A stretch of DNA of 43,137 bases from Clostridium frigidicarnis (GCF_900111985.1 NZ_FOKI01000030.1:1-43137); one strand, 5' to 3'. Counted from the stretch's first letter, positions 25,001 through 32,977 are shown. Notes: a model not told the origin generated them from the sequence alone. Translations and numbers: made by a program.

Positions 25001-26243
25001 AAAAAATAAAACAAAAAATGTTATATCTATTGCAATAAAATTAAACTCTGTTTTTGTAGGAGATTTATTTTTAAAGTTTCTTATCATTGATATATGCATA
25101 ATTGCTGGATTTATTGGAGTTTGGTGCATTGAAAATGAAATAAATTTTCACGGTGAAATTATAAGAAATGCCCAAAGATCATTTGAATTTTATCCTATAG
25201 AAACAGCAAATTATAAAGTCATTTGGGATAATGGAAAGGTTATGATAAAAGAGGCTAGCACTTTTTTAAACCTTCTTATAAGAGTAATTAGTGCTATTGG
25301 AATTATAGAAGGAATAATGCTATTAATACAAATGATATTTGGTACTGCAAAAAATAGAAGGATTTTAAAACCACTTAATGAAATAGCAGAAGCTGCAAGT
25401 AGGCTTAGTGATATGGCTTTTGATGAGCAAAAATTTCACAGTCTTGAGGATGCCATATCTAAAATAAGTCCTACTACATATGATGAAAGAATTCATATTA
25501 AAGATAGTGAACTTCAGGGTTTAGAGGAAGCAATTAATAACCTATTAGATAGAATGAGGGATTCTTATAGGCAACAAGCAAGATTTGTTTCAGATGCATC
25601 CCATGAACTTAGAACTCCTATATCTGTAATTCAAGGGTATGCTAATATGTTAGATCGTTGGGGAAAAGATGATAAAGACGTATTAGAGGAATCTATTGCA
25701 GCCATAAAAAGTGAATCAGAAAATATGAAAAACTTAATAGAACAGTTATTATTTTTAGCCAGGGGTATTAATGGTAAAACTCAACTTAAGGTTACGGAGT
25801 TTTCACTTAATGATATGATGAAAGAGGTTTTAGAAGAATCTAAGATGATAGATAAAGATCATATATATAGATATATAGATTCAGAAAATATAAATGTTTA
25901 TGGTGATATATCATTACTTAAACAAACAGCTAGAATATTAATAGAAAATGCAGCAAAGTATACAGATAAAGGCGAAGATATAATACTAAGAACAGGAAAA
26001 AATAATAAAAATGAACCGTATTTTTCTATTCAAGATAATGGAATAGGCATGGATGAGAATGATGTATTACACATGTTTGAACGTTTTTTCAGAGCTGATA
26101 CTGCAAGAGTTAGAAAAAATGGGGGCACAGGGCTAGGGCTTTCCATTGCTAAATGGATTATTGATAGTCATAAAGGATATTTTAGCGTTTTAAGTAGGAA
26201 AGAAATAGGTACAAGAATAACTGTTTTTTTACCTAAAAGATAG
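24993..26243 (+). CDS. Sensor histidine kinase
   Basis: The 416-aa protein has two membrane helices (about residues 25-45 and 92-116) around a ~45-residue outer loop, a HAMP region with a longer insert (125-190), HisKA with DASHELRTPISVIQGY (His204), and HATPase_c with N-box ILIENAAKYT, GIGM and GGTGLGLSIAKW. It is of the CusS/BaeS-like type. ATG 24993 overlaps the regulator's stop. Part of an operon with DUF4342 copy 2. Confidence 0.93.
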   Translation: MSRKNKTKNVISIAIKLNSVFVGDLFLKFLIIDICIIAGFIGVWCIENEINFHGEIIRNAQRSFEFYPIETANYKVIWDNGKVMIKEASTFLNLLIRVISAIGIIEGIMLLIQMIFGTAKNRRILKPLNEIAEAASRLSDMAFDEQKFHSLEDAISKISPTTYDERIHIKDSELQGLEEAINNLLDRMRDSYRQQARFVSDASHELRTPISVIQGYANMLDRWGKDDKDVLEESIAAIKSESENMKNLIEQLLFLARGINGKTQLKVTEFSLNDMMKEVLEESKMIDKDHIYRYIDSENINVYGDISLLKQTARILIENAAKYTDKGEDIILRTGKNNKNEPYFSIQDNGIGMDENDVLHMFERFFRADTARVRKNGGTGLGLSIAKWIIDSHKGYFSVLSRKEIGTRITVFLPKR

Positions 26244-26325
26244 TAAAATAAAAGTAACACTTCGTATCCACCAGTAAAAATTATGATGGTATTGTATTTT
26301 ATAATTTTTAAAGGAGGATATTATT

Positions 26326-26421
26326 ATGATAACAAGAGAAGAAGGATGGGAATTAGATAAATTTTTTTACTCTTTAGTGCTGAATATTCGTGTAAATATT
26401 GAGAATATGTTCAATTTGTGA
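26326..26421 (+). pseudogene. N-terminal fossil of an HD-domain protein with intact RBS
   Basis: AAAGGAGGATATTATTATG and the codons for MITREEGWELDKFF match the start region of the HD-domain gene at 17432-18019 (AAAGGAGG, then MITREEAWKLL). After about 12 codons the similarity ends, and a TGA closes the frame at 26419-26421 (31 aa). The initiation signals are kept, so a meaningless 31-aa peptide could be made. Confidence 0.55.
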
Positions 26422-26492
26422 TATATTTAACTAATAAAAGTAAAATAATATCAAGAATGGATTAATATAATATTTGTTGGGGGGTGAAAAAT

Positions 26493-26900
26493 ATGGATGA
26501 AAATCAAGAAGTAAAAAGAGGGTGTTTCCTTACTGGAATATTAGTTTTAGAATTGATAGCAGGCATTTGTTCTATTGTTAGCTTAATTTTAAGTAAAGCA
26601 GGATTTATTAGTAATCCGTTAGCAGGCATAGACTATAGTACAGGAATGTTTACATATACTATAATAGCTTCAATTATAAGTATAATTTCAATTGTACTTA
26701 TTTTAAAGTGGAAAAAAGTAGGTGTATATATTTATGTAGCCTTAAGTCTTATTGGATTTGTAGAATCTTTTTTAATAGCAAAAAATATAGAAGTTATTGT
26801 AATAGTAAGTGCTGTAGTTAGTGTTTTAATTAGTTTAACTATTGCGTATTTCAGTTACAAAGTAATTGTAAAAAAAGAAAATTACGAATTAGAGGAATAG
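26493..26900 (+). CDS. Small four-helix membrane protein
   Basis: The protein of 135 aa starts at ATG 26493, 8 bp after GGGGGG (GTG 26484 overlaps the RBS). It has four hydrophobic segments (about residues 11-31, 47-68, 74-94 and 101-122) and short charged ends. No family is recognised with certainty; it resembles small DUF membrane proteins of clostridia. It lies between the kinase and the MacAB-like genes and may belong to the same stress regulon. Confidence 0.65.
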   Translation: MDENQEVKRGCFLTGILVLELIAGICSIVSLILSKAGFISNPLAGIDYSTGMFTYTIIASIISIISIVLILKWKKVGVYIYVALSLIGFVESFLIAKNIEVIVIVSAVVSVLISLTIAYFSYKVIVKKENYELEE

Positions 26901-26901
26901 A

Positions 26902-27060
26902 AGGCACATGAAAGAAAATAATAAACCAAAGATGCGTCGTATATTTTGTGTCAAACAAGGAAGCAAATTCAGTTAATAGTTGTGCTATTAGCTGAATTTA
27001 GTGACGTAGTATGACGGAAAATAGACAAGCATACTGGTCTATTATTTTTTGAATGTGCCT
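26902..27060. mobile_element. MITE-like element, copy B
   Basis: 159 bp with terminal arms AGGCACAT and ATGTGCCT. The ends match copy A. The inside holds a hairpin AAATTCAG-TTAATAG with CTATTA-GCTGAATTT. No coding capacity. It begins 2 bp after the stop codon of the membrane protein gene and may act as its terminator. Confidence 0.65.
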
Positions 27061-27078
27061 AAAACAAAAAAATAAAAG

Positions 27079-27170
27079 CCTATATTGGACATTAGTCACA
27101 TTCAAAATAGACATAGCATCTTTGCGTTGTTATTTTCTTTCATGTGCATTAAGTCTGATATAGGTTATTT
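27079..27170. repeat. Related inverted-repeat element, copy C
   Basis: CACATTCAAAATAGACA (from 27097) faces TGTTATTTTCTTTCATGTG (to 27147), with outer arms GCCTATAT and ATATAGGT. It uses the same terminal sequences as copies A and B in shortened form and stands just before the MacA-like gene. Confidence 0.5.
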
Positions 27171-27196
27171 AATAAATAAGGAATTTAGGTGGTTAT

Positions 27197-28303
27197 ATGA
27201 AGATAAATAAAAAAACTAAAAAAATCATAGTTATTATAGCTGGTATATTATTCATAATTTTAGTACCTTTAATTGCACTTACAGTTAAAAAAGGTAGTAT
27301 TGAAGAAGTATCAGCTATAACTCTTTCAAAGGGTGATGATAATATAATTACAATTAATGGATCAGTTAGTTCACAAGAAAAGAAAGAAATATATGTAGAT
27401 GCTATAAAAGGAACTAATTATACAATTAATGTTAATAAGGGTGATTACATAAATAGTGGAGATGTGATTATTAGTTATAACAGTGATGCAATAGATAGTA
27501 AAATTTCAGCTACAGAGGATCAAATTAAAAGTAAAAAGGATCAGCTATCTAGTTCAAAGAAAAAATTACAAGATTTAAAAGATAGTAAAAATGATAATCC
27601 TATACCAGGGGCTATTGACAGCCAAAAAGATTCTTTAAATGAAAAAATATCTATGGTTGAATCAGATATAAAAACAACTGAATCATCACTTAAAGAATTG
27701 AAAAATCAAAAAAATGAGCTAAATGTAACAAGTCCTATATCAGGAACTGTAACAACTATTAATAGTAGTGTAACTGCAACATCACCAGCAATTGTGATTC
27801 AATCAAACGAAAAAATAGTTAAAGGTGAAATTACAGAATATGAACTTAATAAGATAAATAATGATACTACAGTATCACTAAACTTTAAAGCTACAGGAGA
27901 AGAATTTATACCAAGTAAAATCATAAATATATCCAACAACCCAGTAGCAGCAACTATGGGGGCAATACCGGGTGCTGAAGGATCAAAAATTTCAAATTAT
28001 GAAATTACATTTGAAGTTCCAGGTGATGTTCAAGAAATTGTCAAAGAGGGATTCCACTGTGTACTAAAACTTGGTGAAGAATCTAAAGCAATGGAAATTT
28101 CAAAAGAAGTTGTATATAAAGATGTGGATGAAGAAACAAAGCTTGTATGGGCAATTGAAAATAAGAAGCTTGTATCAAAAGAAATAAAAGTAAAAGAAAA
28201 TGATGGAAAGTTAGAGTTAGTTGAAGGCTTAAATGATGGAGATAAAGTGGTGGACAACCCTTCTTCTAAATTAAAAGCTGGAGATGAGGTGACTATAAAA
28301 TAA
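27197..28303 (+). CDS. HlyD/MacA-like periplasmic-adaptor-type protein
   Basis: The 368-aa protein starts at ATG 27197 (TTAGGTGG upstream). It has one N-terminal membrane helix (residues ~9-29), a lipoyl/barrel-sandwich half (NVNKGDYINSGDVIISY), a coiled coil (~95-172) and the second half (NVTSPISGTVTTINSSV), then beta-barrel and membrane-proximal domains (ending NPSSKLKAGDEVTIK). In Gram-positives such proteins (YknX-like) link a MacB-type ABC transporter to an extracellular function. The stop overlaps the ATPase start (TAATG). Confidence 0.88.
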   Translation: MKINKKTKKIIVIIAGILFIILVPLIALTVKKGSIEEVSAITLSKGDDNIITINGSVSSQEKKEIYVDAIKGTNYTINVNKGDYINSGDVIISYNSDAIDSKISATEDQIKSKKDQLSSSKKKLQDLKDSKNDNPIPGAIDSQKDSLNEKISMVESDIKTTESSLKELKNQKNELNVTSPISGTVTTINSSVTATSPAIVIQSNEKIVKGEITEYELNKINNDTTVSLNFKATGEEFIPSKIINISNNPVAATMGAIPGAEGSKISNYEITFEVPGDVQEIVKEGFHCVLKLGEESKAMEISKEVVYKDVDEETKLVWAIENKKLVSKEIKVKENDGKLELVEGLNDGDKVVDNPSSKLKAGDEVTIK

Positions 28304-29013
28304 TGAGTTTAATAGATATTAAAAGCATTGAAAAATTTTATGGACGGGGTAAAAGTAAATTCCAAGCACTAGAGGATATAAACCTTAAAATAGATGAAGG
28401 AGAATTTGTTGCAATAATGGGTCCTTCAGGTAGTGGAAAATCTACTTTAATGAATATTCTAGGGCTTTTAGACAAAAAAATTGAAGGTGAATATTTATTA
28501 AATGGGGTAGATGTTAAAACTCTATCTGATGAAAAGTTATCATTGTTTAGAAATGAATCTATAGGTTTTGTATTTCAAAGTTTCAATCTTTTACCTAAAA
28601 TTAATGCATATAGAAACATAGAATTGCCACTACTATATGGTAAAAGAATGAGCAAGAAAGATAAAAAAGAAAGAATCTTTAAATCACTAGATAACGTTGA
28701 ACTTTTATCACGTAAAGATAGTCTTCCAAGGGAGATGTCTGGTGGTCAAAAGCAACGTATAGCTATTGCTCGTGCTTTGGTAACTGAACCATCATTTATT
28801 TTGGCAGATGAACCAACAGGCGCTTTGGATTCAAAAACAGGAAAAGCCATAATGGAGCTTTTTGTAAAACTTAACAAAGAAGGCAAAACTGTTATTGTTG
28901 TAACACATGATAAAAATGTTGCCGCTTATGCAAACAGAGTAATAACTATACTTGATGGGAAGATTCTTGATGATGTAAGAAAAGATGCAAGAACTCTTGA
29001 AGCGGGGTGTTAA
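28303..29013 (+). CDS. MacB/LolD-type ABC transporter ATP-binding protein
   Basis: The 236-aa protein has Walker A GPSGSGKST, Q-loop FVFQSFNLLP, signature MSGGQKQRIAIARAL, Walker B FILADEPTGALD and switch VVTHDKNVA. This is the FtsE/MacB/LolD subfamily, which drives mechanotransmission rather than classical transport. It is the middle gene of an adaptor-ATPase-permease operon. Confidence 0.95.
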   Translation: MSLIDIKSIEKFYGRGKSKFQALEDINLKIDEGEFVAIMGPSGSGKSTLMNILGLLDKKIEGEYLLNGVDVKTLSDEKLSLFRNESIGFVFQSFNLLPKINAYRNIELPLLYGKRMSKKDKKERIFKSLDNVELLSRKDSLPREMSGGQKQRIAIARALVTEPSFILADEPTGALDSKTGKAIMELFVKLNKEGKTVIVVTHDKNVAAYANRVITILDGKILDDVRKDARTLEAGC

Positions 29014-29014
29014 T

Positions 29015-30211
29015 ATGAGAAATATTAAAGAAAATATATTAATGGCGTTACAAGCTATAAAGGACAATAAACTTAGATACTTCCTAACTTTATTAGGAAT
29101 AGTAATTGGTATAAGCAGCTTAGTTGCCATAGTATCTCTTGGAAATGGTTTAGGAAGTAAAATTCAAGATCAGGTTATGTCACAAGGGGAAGATGCAAGT
29201 GTTCAATTATATTTTCAGGGTTCAAATATGGAATCCACGCAAAAGTTTAATCCATATAATGATGATGTCATATATACAATAAAACAAAATAAAGGTGTAA
29301 AAGAAATTAATAAAAACTTTTCAGGATCCACTGAGTTAGAAATAGACGGTAAAAAGTCTCATATAGCTGTAAATTATACAAAGAACAATGAAAAATTAAA
29401 TTCAAATGATATTATATCAGGTAGAAATTTTAATGATAAAGAATTTAATGATGTATACAGAGTTTGTGTAATAAATGAAGACTTAAAAAATAAATTATTT
29501 AAAGATAAGAATGCTATTGGGGAAATAATCCAAGTTGCCAATAAACCTTTAAGAATTATAGGGGTTTTAAAATCACCAGAAGATGCAATGATGAGTGCTA
29601 TGGGAATCAGTAATTATCAAATATATGCTCCTAAAGGAGCATGGAATATTCTTTTTGGTGATGAAGCAACTTATAGTGCAAATATAGTTATAAAAGAAGG
29701 CTATGATATGCAAACAGTAGCAAAAGAGGTTACTGAAACCTTAAATAAAAAAGGTGAAATAGATGGTGAATATGTAATACCAAATATGCAAGGTGTTAGT
29801 AAACAGGTTGGAAAAATAACATCAATTATAACGAGCTTCATAGGAGGTATAGCTTCAATATCACTTGTTGTTGCAGGAATAGGAATTATGAATGTAATGT
29901 ACATGGCTATAATAGAAAGAACTCGTGAGATTGGTATTCGTAGAGCCCTAGGAGCTACAGGGAAAACAATATTATTTCAATTCCTTATAGAATCATTAGT
30001 AGTATGCATGATAGGTGGAATCCTAGGATTATTACTAGGAATGGGCCTTGGTGTTGGGGTTGGAATGATAATAAAAATATCTCCTGTATTCTCAGCTAAT
30101 GTTTTCATTGTAGGATTTGGAATATCAATAGGTATGGGAATTGCCTTTGGAGTAAGTCCTGCACTTAAAGCTTCTAAGCTTAATCCTATCGATGCATTAA
30201 GTTATGAATAG
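29015..30211 (+). CDS. MacB/FtsX-type ABC transporter permease
   Basis: The 398-aa protein starts at ATG 29015 (MRNIKENILMALQAIKDNKL) after GGGGTG; the earlier start at 28985 lies inside the ATPase gene without an RBS. It has an N-terminal helix (residues ~17-40), a MacB periplasmic core domain (~45-270) and an FtsX domain with three helices, with the typical IMYMA-IIERTREIGIRRALGA motif. With the two preceding genes it forms a YknXYZ/MacAB-like exporter for peptides or toxic compounds. Confidence 0.93.
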   Translation: MRNIKENILMALQAIKDNKLRYFLTLLGIVIGISSLVAIVSLGNGLGSKIQDQVMSQGEDASVQLYFQGSNMESTQKFNPYNDDVIYTIKQNKGVKEINKNFSGSTELEIDGKKSHIAVNYTKNNEKLNSNDIISGRNFNDKEFNDVYRVCVINEDLKNKLFKDKNAIGEIIQVANKPLRIIGVLKSPEDAMMSAMGISNYQIYAPKGAWNILFGDEATYSANIVIKEGYDMQTVAKEVTETLNKKGEIDGEYVIPNMQGVSKQVGKITSIITSFIGGIASISLVVAGIGIMNVMYMAIIERTREIGIRRALGATGKTILFQFLIESLVVCMIGGILGLLLGMGLGVGVGMIIKISPVFSANVFIVGFGISIGMGIAFGVSPALKASKLNPIDALSYE

Positions 30212-30217
30212 TAATTA

Positions 30218-30290
30218 TTGAAATGAATTGACAATTAAAGAAAATCTGCAATTTTAAACCTGAAATTGTCACCTTTAACTTGTCACTAAA
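30218..30290 (+). repeat. GGCGCGCC-type dispersed repeat, partial copy 2
   Basis: GAATTGACAATTAAAGAAAATCTGCAATTTT, CCTGAAATTGTCACC and AACTTGTCACT match parts of the repeats at 30435-30613 and 23378-23535. It directly joins the palindromic repeat at 30287. Confidence 0.5.
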
Positions 30291-30340
30291 AAAGCCTAAA
30301 GCGTGATATAAGCAGCTTTAGGCTTATAAGTCATAGTGAT
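30287..30340. repeat. MITE-like palindromic repeat, copy 2
   Basis: AAGCCTAAAGC (30292-30302) pairs with GCTTTAGGCTT (30315-30325), outer arms CACTA/TAGTG. Near-identical to 22348-22400. It may terminate the MacAB-like operon. Confidence 0.65.
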
Positions 30341-30434
30341 TTTTAACTTGCTTTATAGGATATTATAAAATTTTGAATCTGTGGATAACTTTGATAATTA
30401 TTAAAATATATAGATTTTTTAGTTGAAAACTTTA

Positions 30435-30613
30435 ATGAGTGAAAAATTACAAGTGGCAAGAGTTTAAGAAATTGAAAATTGAAAATTCAAGGATAAATCT
30501 TCTAAGGAAGATTTTAAAATTTAAAAAATATAATTTAGAGAAAATCTGTGATTTTCAACCTGAATCGTCAATTATCAATTGTCAATTAAAAAAGGGCGTA
30601 GCCTTTTTTATGG
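30435..30613 (+). repeat. GGCGCGCC-type dispersed repeat, copy 3
   Basis: Tandem GAAAATT units, AAATCTTCTAAGGAAGATTTT, AGAAAATCTGTGATTTTCAACCTGAA, CGTCAATTATCAATTGTCAATT and a final AAAGGGCGTAGCCTTTTTT hairpin. It is the opposite orientation of 23378-23535. The final hairpin is a terminator facing the FusB-type gene. Confidence 0.6.
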
Positions 30614-30639
30614 AGAGAGTATATACATGTATGCTACTA

Positions 30640-31299
30640 TCACTTTATATTGTTAACATTCTTTAAAATTTTCTCAAGTTTTTCGATAGATACAATTCGC
30701 TTATTACATTTCGCACTATTTAAACATATATGAAAGCCTAGTGATTTATAAGCATCCGTTCCAGGATTAGACACTTTACAAAGAGGTGAAACAAATGCTA
30801 CCTCATTTTCTGAGCCTATATGATTGCAAAGAACACATATATTAGTGTTATTAGAAGTAGAGCTTGGAAGTCTACATGACATACATATAAATTTACCATT
30901 CATATTATAGACTATAAGTAATTTTCTAATTGATGCATCAATCCAACCTAAATATACAAGCTTTGAATCTTGTCCATTTAAGTCTGGTAATTTAAGTTTC
31001 TTTTCTTTTTTAAATAATTTACTAATTTGTGCATTTGTTATACTTGGCATTCCATATACATATTGATCCAAGTCCTTTAAGTAGCTATCTATATGTAAAG
31101 GATCAGTTATTTTACTAATATCAAGTATTTCCTTTTCTTCATCAGATAGATTAGGGAAAGCGCTTAATATTTTATCTTGTATATACCCTTTATTTGCTTC
31201 AACAATATTGATATCTACACAGTTTCTAAAAGCATTATTTAAATCAAATAAACACTTTTTTATATAATTATATTCATGTTTTTTTATGAAAGTTTCCAT
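30640..31299 (-). CDS. FusB/FusC-family EF-G-binding protein
   Basis: The protein of 219 aa starts at ATG 31299 (METFIKKHEYNYIKKC), chosen for AGAGGTG upstream; frames to 31356 lack an RBS. An N-terminal helical bundle (residues 1-130) is followed by a C-terminal treble-clef zinc finger with C139, C142, C155, C158 and later C192/C198 (GFHICLNSAKCNKRI). FusB-type proteins bind elongation factor G and free it from fusidic acid-stalled ribosomes; chromosomal homologues are common in Firmicutes. An attenuator-like hairpin stands in the leader at 31400-31446. Confidence 0.88.
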   Translation of the reverse strand: METFIKKHEYNYIKKCLFDLNNAFRNCVDINIVEANKGYIQDKILSAFPNLSDEEKEILDISKITDPLHIDSYLKDLDQYVYGMPSITNAQISKLFKKEKKLKLPDLNGQDSKLVYLGWIDASIRKLLIVYNMNGKFICMSCRLPSSTSNNTNICVLCNHIGSENEVAFVSPLCKVSNPGTDAYKSLGFHICLNSAKCNKRIVSIEKLEKILKNVNNIK

Positions 31300-31375
31300 A
31301 AAATCTAGCACCTCTTTTCTAACAAATATTATTTTATTCTTCATGAAATCAAACAAGATATTCTCACAGGGTTAT

Positions 31376-31446
31376 TTTGTTATTATCAAAATAACGAAAA
31401 AAGATGACTATTATTACTTCCACTGAAAGTAACAATAATCATCTAA
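31376..31446 (-). promoter_or_regulatory. Attenuator-like terminator in the leader of the FusB-type gene
   Basis: On the minus strand AGATGATTATTGTTACTT pairs with AAGTAATAATAGTCATCT and is followed by TTTTTCG, a full intrinsic terminator, about 105 bp before the gene start. A second stem (GTTATTTTG/CAAAATAAC) follows at once. It ends transcription from upstream (the CD3324 gene) or works as a leader attenuator. Confidence 0.6.
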
Positions 31447-31589
31447 ATTTAAAATATATTATATATAATAATCATTTTATATATGTGCCTTATCTTAAAT
31501 TAGAAATAATAACTTTCATTGAATTACCACAATGAAAGCATAACATGGTTTTAAATAAATATTCAATCTAATAAATAATTCTGTAATGA

Positions 31590-31868
31590 TTATGAGCATA
31601 GACGTTTCTCTTCACTAATTATTCTTCTTATACTCTTTTCTGAAAGGTAATATTCTTCAGTTAGTGCATTAATAGTAGTCCCATCAAGGTACTTTTTATA
31701 AATTTCAGTATTTCTCACCTTAAGACTACTCTTTATACCACTCTTTTCTCCCCAGGCTTTATGATTTTCATTTTTTCTGGGTACATAAAGATATCCCCCG
31801 TCTACATATTCTTGTATTATTTTAATAAATTCCTCTGGTAACACATCTTGTGCTTTTACATACCTCAT
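31590..31868 (-). CDS. CD3324-family small HTH protein, second copy
   Basis: The 92-aa protein starts MRYVKAQDVLPEEFIKIIQE (ATG 31868, GAAGGAG upstream), has YVDGGYLYVPRK in the middle and a C-terminal HTH-like segment (INALTEEYYLSEKSIRRII). It is a clear paralogue of the 3490-3762 protein (about half of the residues equal by eye). A 31-aa frame with strong RBS and a hairpin lie in its long leader. Confidence 0.78.
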   Translation of the reverse strand: MRYVKAQDVLPEEFIKIIQEYVDGGYLYVPRKNENHKAWGEKSGIKSSLKVRNTEIYKKYLDGTTINALTEEYYLSEKSIRRIISEEKRLCS

Positions 31869-31963
31869 TTTCTTACTCCTTCACTTTTATTATAGTGTTA
31901 AAGCAAAGAATACTAAAAGGCTATGTGTTACAGAGCCTAAAACACGTACATATTTAAGCTAAC

Positions 31964-32059
31964 TTAACAGCTTAGGCTCCAAACAAAGCATAGCTGACTT
32001 TGTTGTAGTCTTTGCAAAGAGCAAGCTGATTTAGAGTTGAATGTATCACAGACCTTCAT
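31964..32059 (-). CDS. Possible 31-aa cysteine-containing leader peptide
   Basis: GGAGGTGTTTTTATG opens MKVCDTFNSKSACSLQRLQQ followed by SQLCFVWSLSC and TAA. Four cysteines and the ideal RBS spacing are notable. On the same strand a promoter (TTCAAA, 16 bp, TATAAT, about 32090-32117) lies just upstream, and a hairpin (GAGCCTAAGC... pairing with TTAGGCTC, about 31934-31980) overlaps its end. It may be a leader peptide of the CD3324 gene, a free small protein or chance. Confidence 0.4.
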   Translation of the reverse strand: MKVCDTFNSKSACSLQRLQQSQLCFVWSLSC

Positions 32060-32203
32060 AAAAACACCTCCAATACTGTATGATAATTATATCATAATTA
32101 ATATAAATTTGAATATGTGATTAAAAATGACATTATAATTATAACATCCTAAATAAAATTTCAGAAGGAATGGCTAATTGGTTATCGGCTTTTTAAAAAA
32201 TAA

Positions 32204-32272
32204 ATGCAAAGTAAGCTTGACATTAAATGCAAAGTAAACTATACTAAATTTGCAAAGCAAACATTGCAAAGG
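32204..32272 (+). promoter_or_regulatory. Promoter with four TGCAAAG repeats before the XRE gene
   Basis: TTGACA (32217-32222), 17 bp, TATACT (32240-32245). Direct repeats ATGCAAAGTAA start at 32204, 32227 and 32250 (23 bp apart, the last one TTGCAAAGCAAAC), with a shorter TTGCAAAGG at 32264. They surround the -35 and -10 boxes and end at the RBS. The XRE protein encoded next probably represses its own operon here. Confidence 0.7.
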
Positions 32273-32282
32273 AGAGGGTTCA

Positions 32283-32489
32283 TTGAATACTAAAATTAAA
32301 GAACTAAGAAAAAAACATAAATTATCCCAAGAGGAATTAGCATTAGCAATAGGAACAACAAGGCAGACAATAACTTCTATTGAGTGTGGTAAATATACGG
32401 CATCTCTAGTTTTAGCTTATAAAATAGCTAAGTATTTTGAACTAAGTATTGAAGAAGTATTTGATTTTTCAGAGGTAGAGGAGATTTAA
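32283..32489 (+). CDS. XRE-family (Cro/CI-type) regulator
   Basis: The protein of 68 aa starts at TTG 32283 (MNTKIKELRKKHKLSQEELA) 8 bp after AAGGAG; the frame from 32250 lies within the operator repeats. One lambda-repressor-like HTH (residues ~4-58, LSQEELALAIGTTRQTITSI) is present and nothing else. This short YozG-like type usually stands before small membrane proteins, as here. It probably represses the operon from the iteron promoter. Confidence 0.88.
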   Translation: MNTKIKELRKKHKLSQEELALAIGTTRQTITSIECGKYTASLVLAYKIAKYFELSIEEVFDFSEVEEI

Positions 32490-32942
32490 ATGGAAAAGTA
32501 TAAAATGGTATTAAAGAAAAGGGCAATAATATTAGTTGTATTAATTATTTTTGCAACTGGTTTAGGGGTATTCGGTATAACAAATATGTTTGAGGTAGAG
32601 AGCAAAGATACATTTAGTAATGGAGCATTAGCTGGATTTCAAACTGGTTTACTATTTGCAATTATTGTATTATCTATAGGAATTATTTTCAGATATATTG
32701 TGGCAATTAAGGATAATACAAAGCTTAAGAAACTTTATAATATTGAAAATGATGAAAGAAGAAAAGCTATTAAAGAAAAATCAGGTGCTAATGTGATAAT
32801 ATTTAGCTCTACAATAATTATTTTTGCAGGGATTATATCTGGTTATTTTGATGAAATTGTATTTTTCTCACTAATAGGCTGTGCACTATTCTTACTAACT
32901 GTATCAGTTTTCTTAAAACTATATTATTCTAAGAAATATTAA
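32490..32942 (+). CDS. Four-helix membrane protein, partner of the XRE regulator
   Basis: The 150-aa protein starts at ATG 32490, directly after the regulator's stop. Four hydrophobic segments (about residues 10-30, 45-68, 98-118, 122-144) with a charged loop (YNIENDERRKAIKEKSG) that is typical of DUF2178/DUF6442-like proteins paired with YozG-type regulators. Function is unknown. Confidence 0.75.
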   Translation: MEKYKMVLKKRAIILVVLIIFATGLGVFGITNMFEVESKDTFSNGALAGFQTGLLFAIIVLSIGIIFRYIVAIKDNTKLKKLYNIENDERRKAIKEKSGANVIIFSSTIIIFAGIISGYFDEIVFFSLIGCALFLLTVSVFLKLYYSKKY

Positions 32943-32977
32943 TTTGAGGATGGTAGTAATAATAAGGGGTGAAATTG

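Noticed and set aside
30439-30666. 75-codon plus-strand frame
   Set aside because: It lies wholly in the dispersed repeat and runs into the end of the FusB-type gene; lysine-rich low-complexity product, no RBS.
32204-32272. TGCAAAG repeats as a CRISPR array or replication iterons
   Set aside because: Units are short, unequally spaced and without unique spacers; they overlap promoter boxes, and no cas or rep gene is near.
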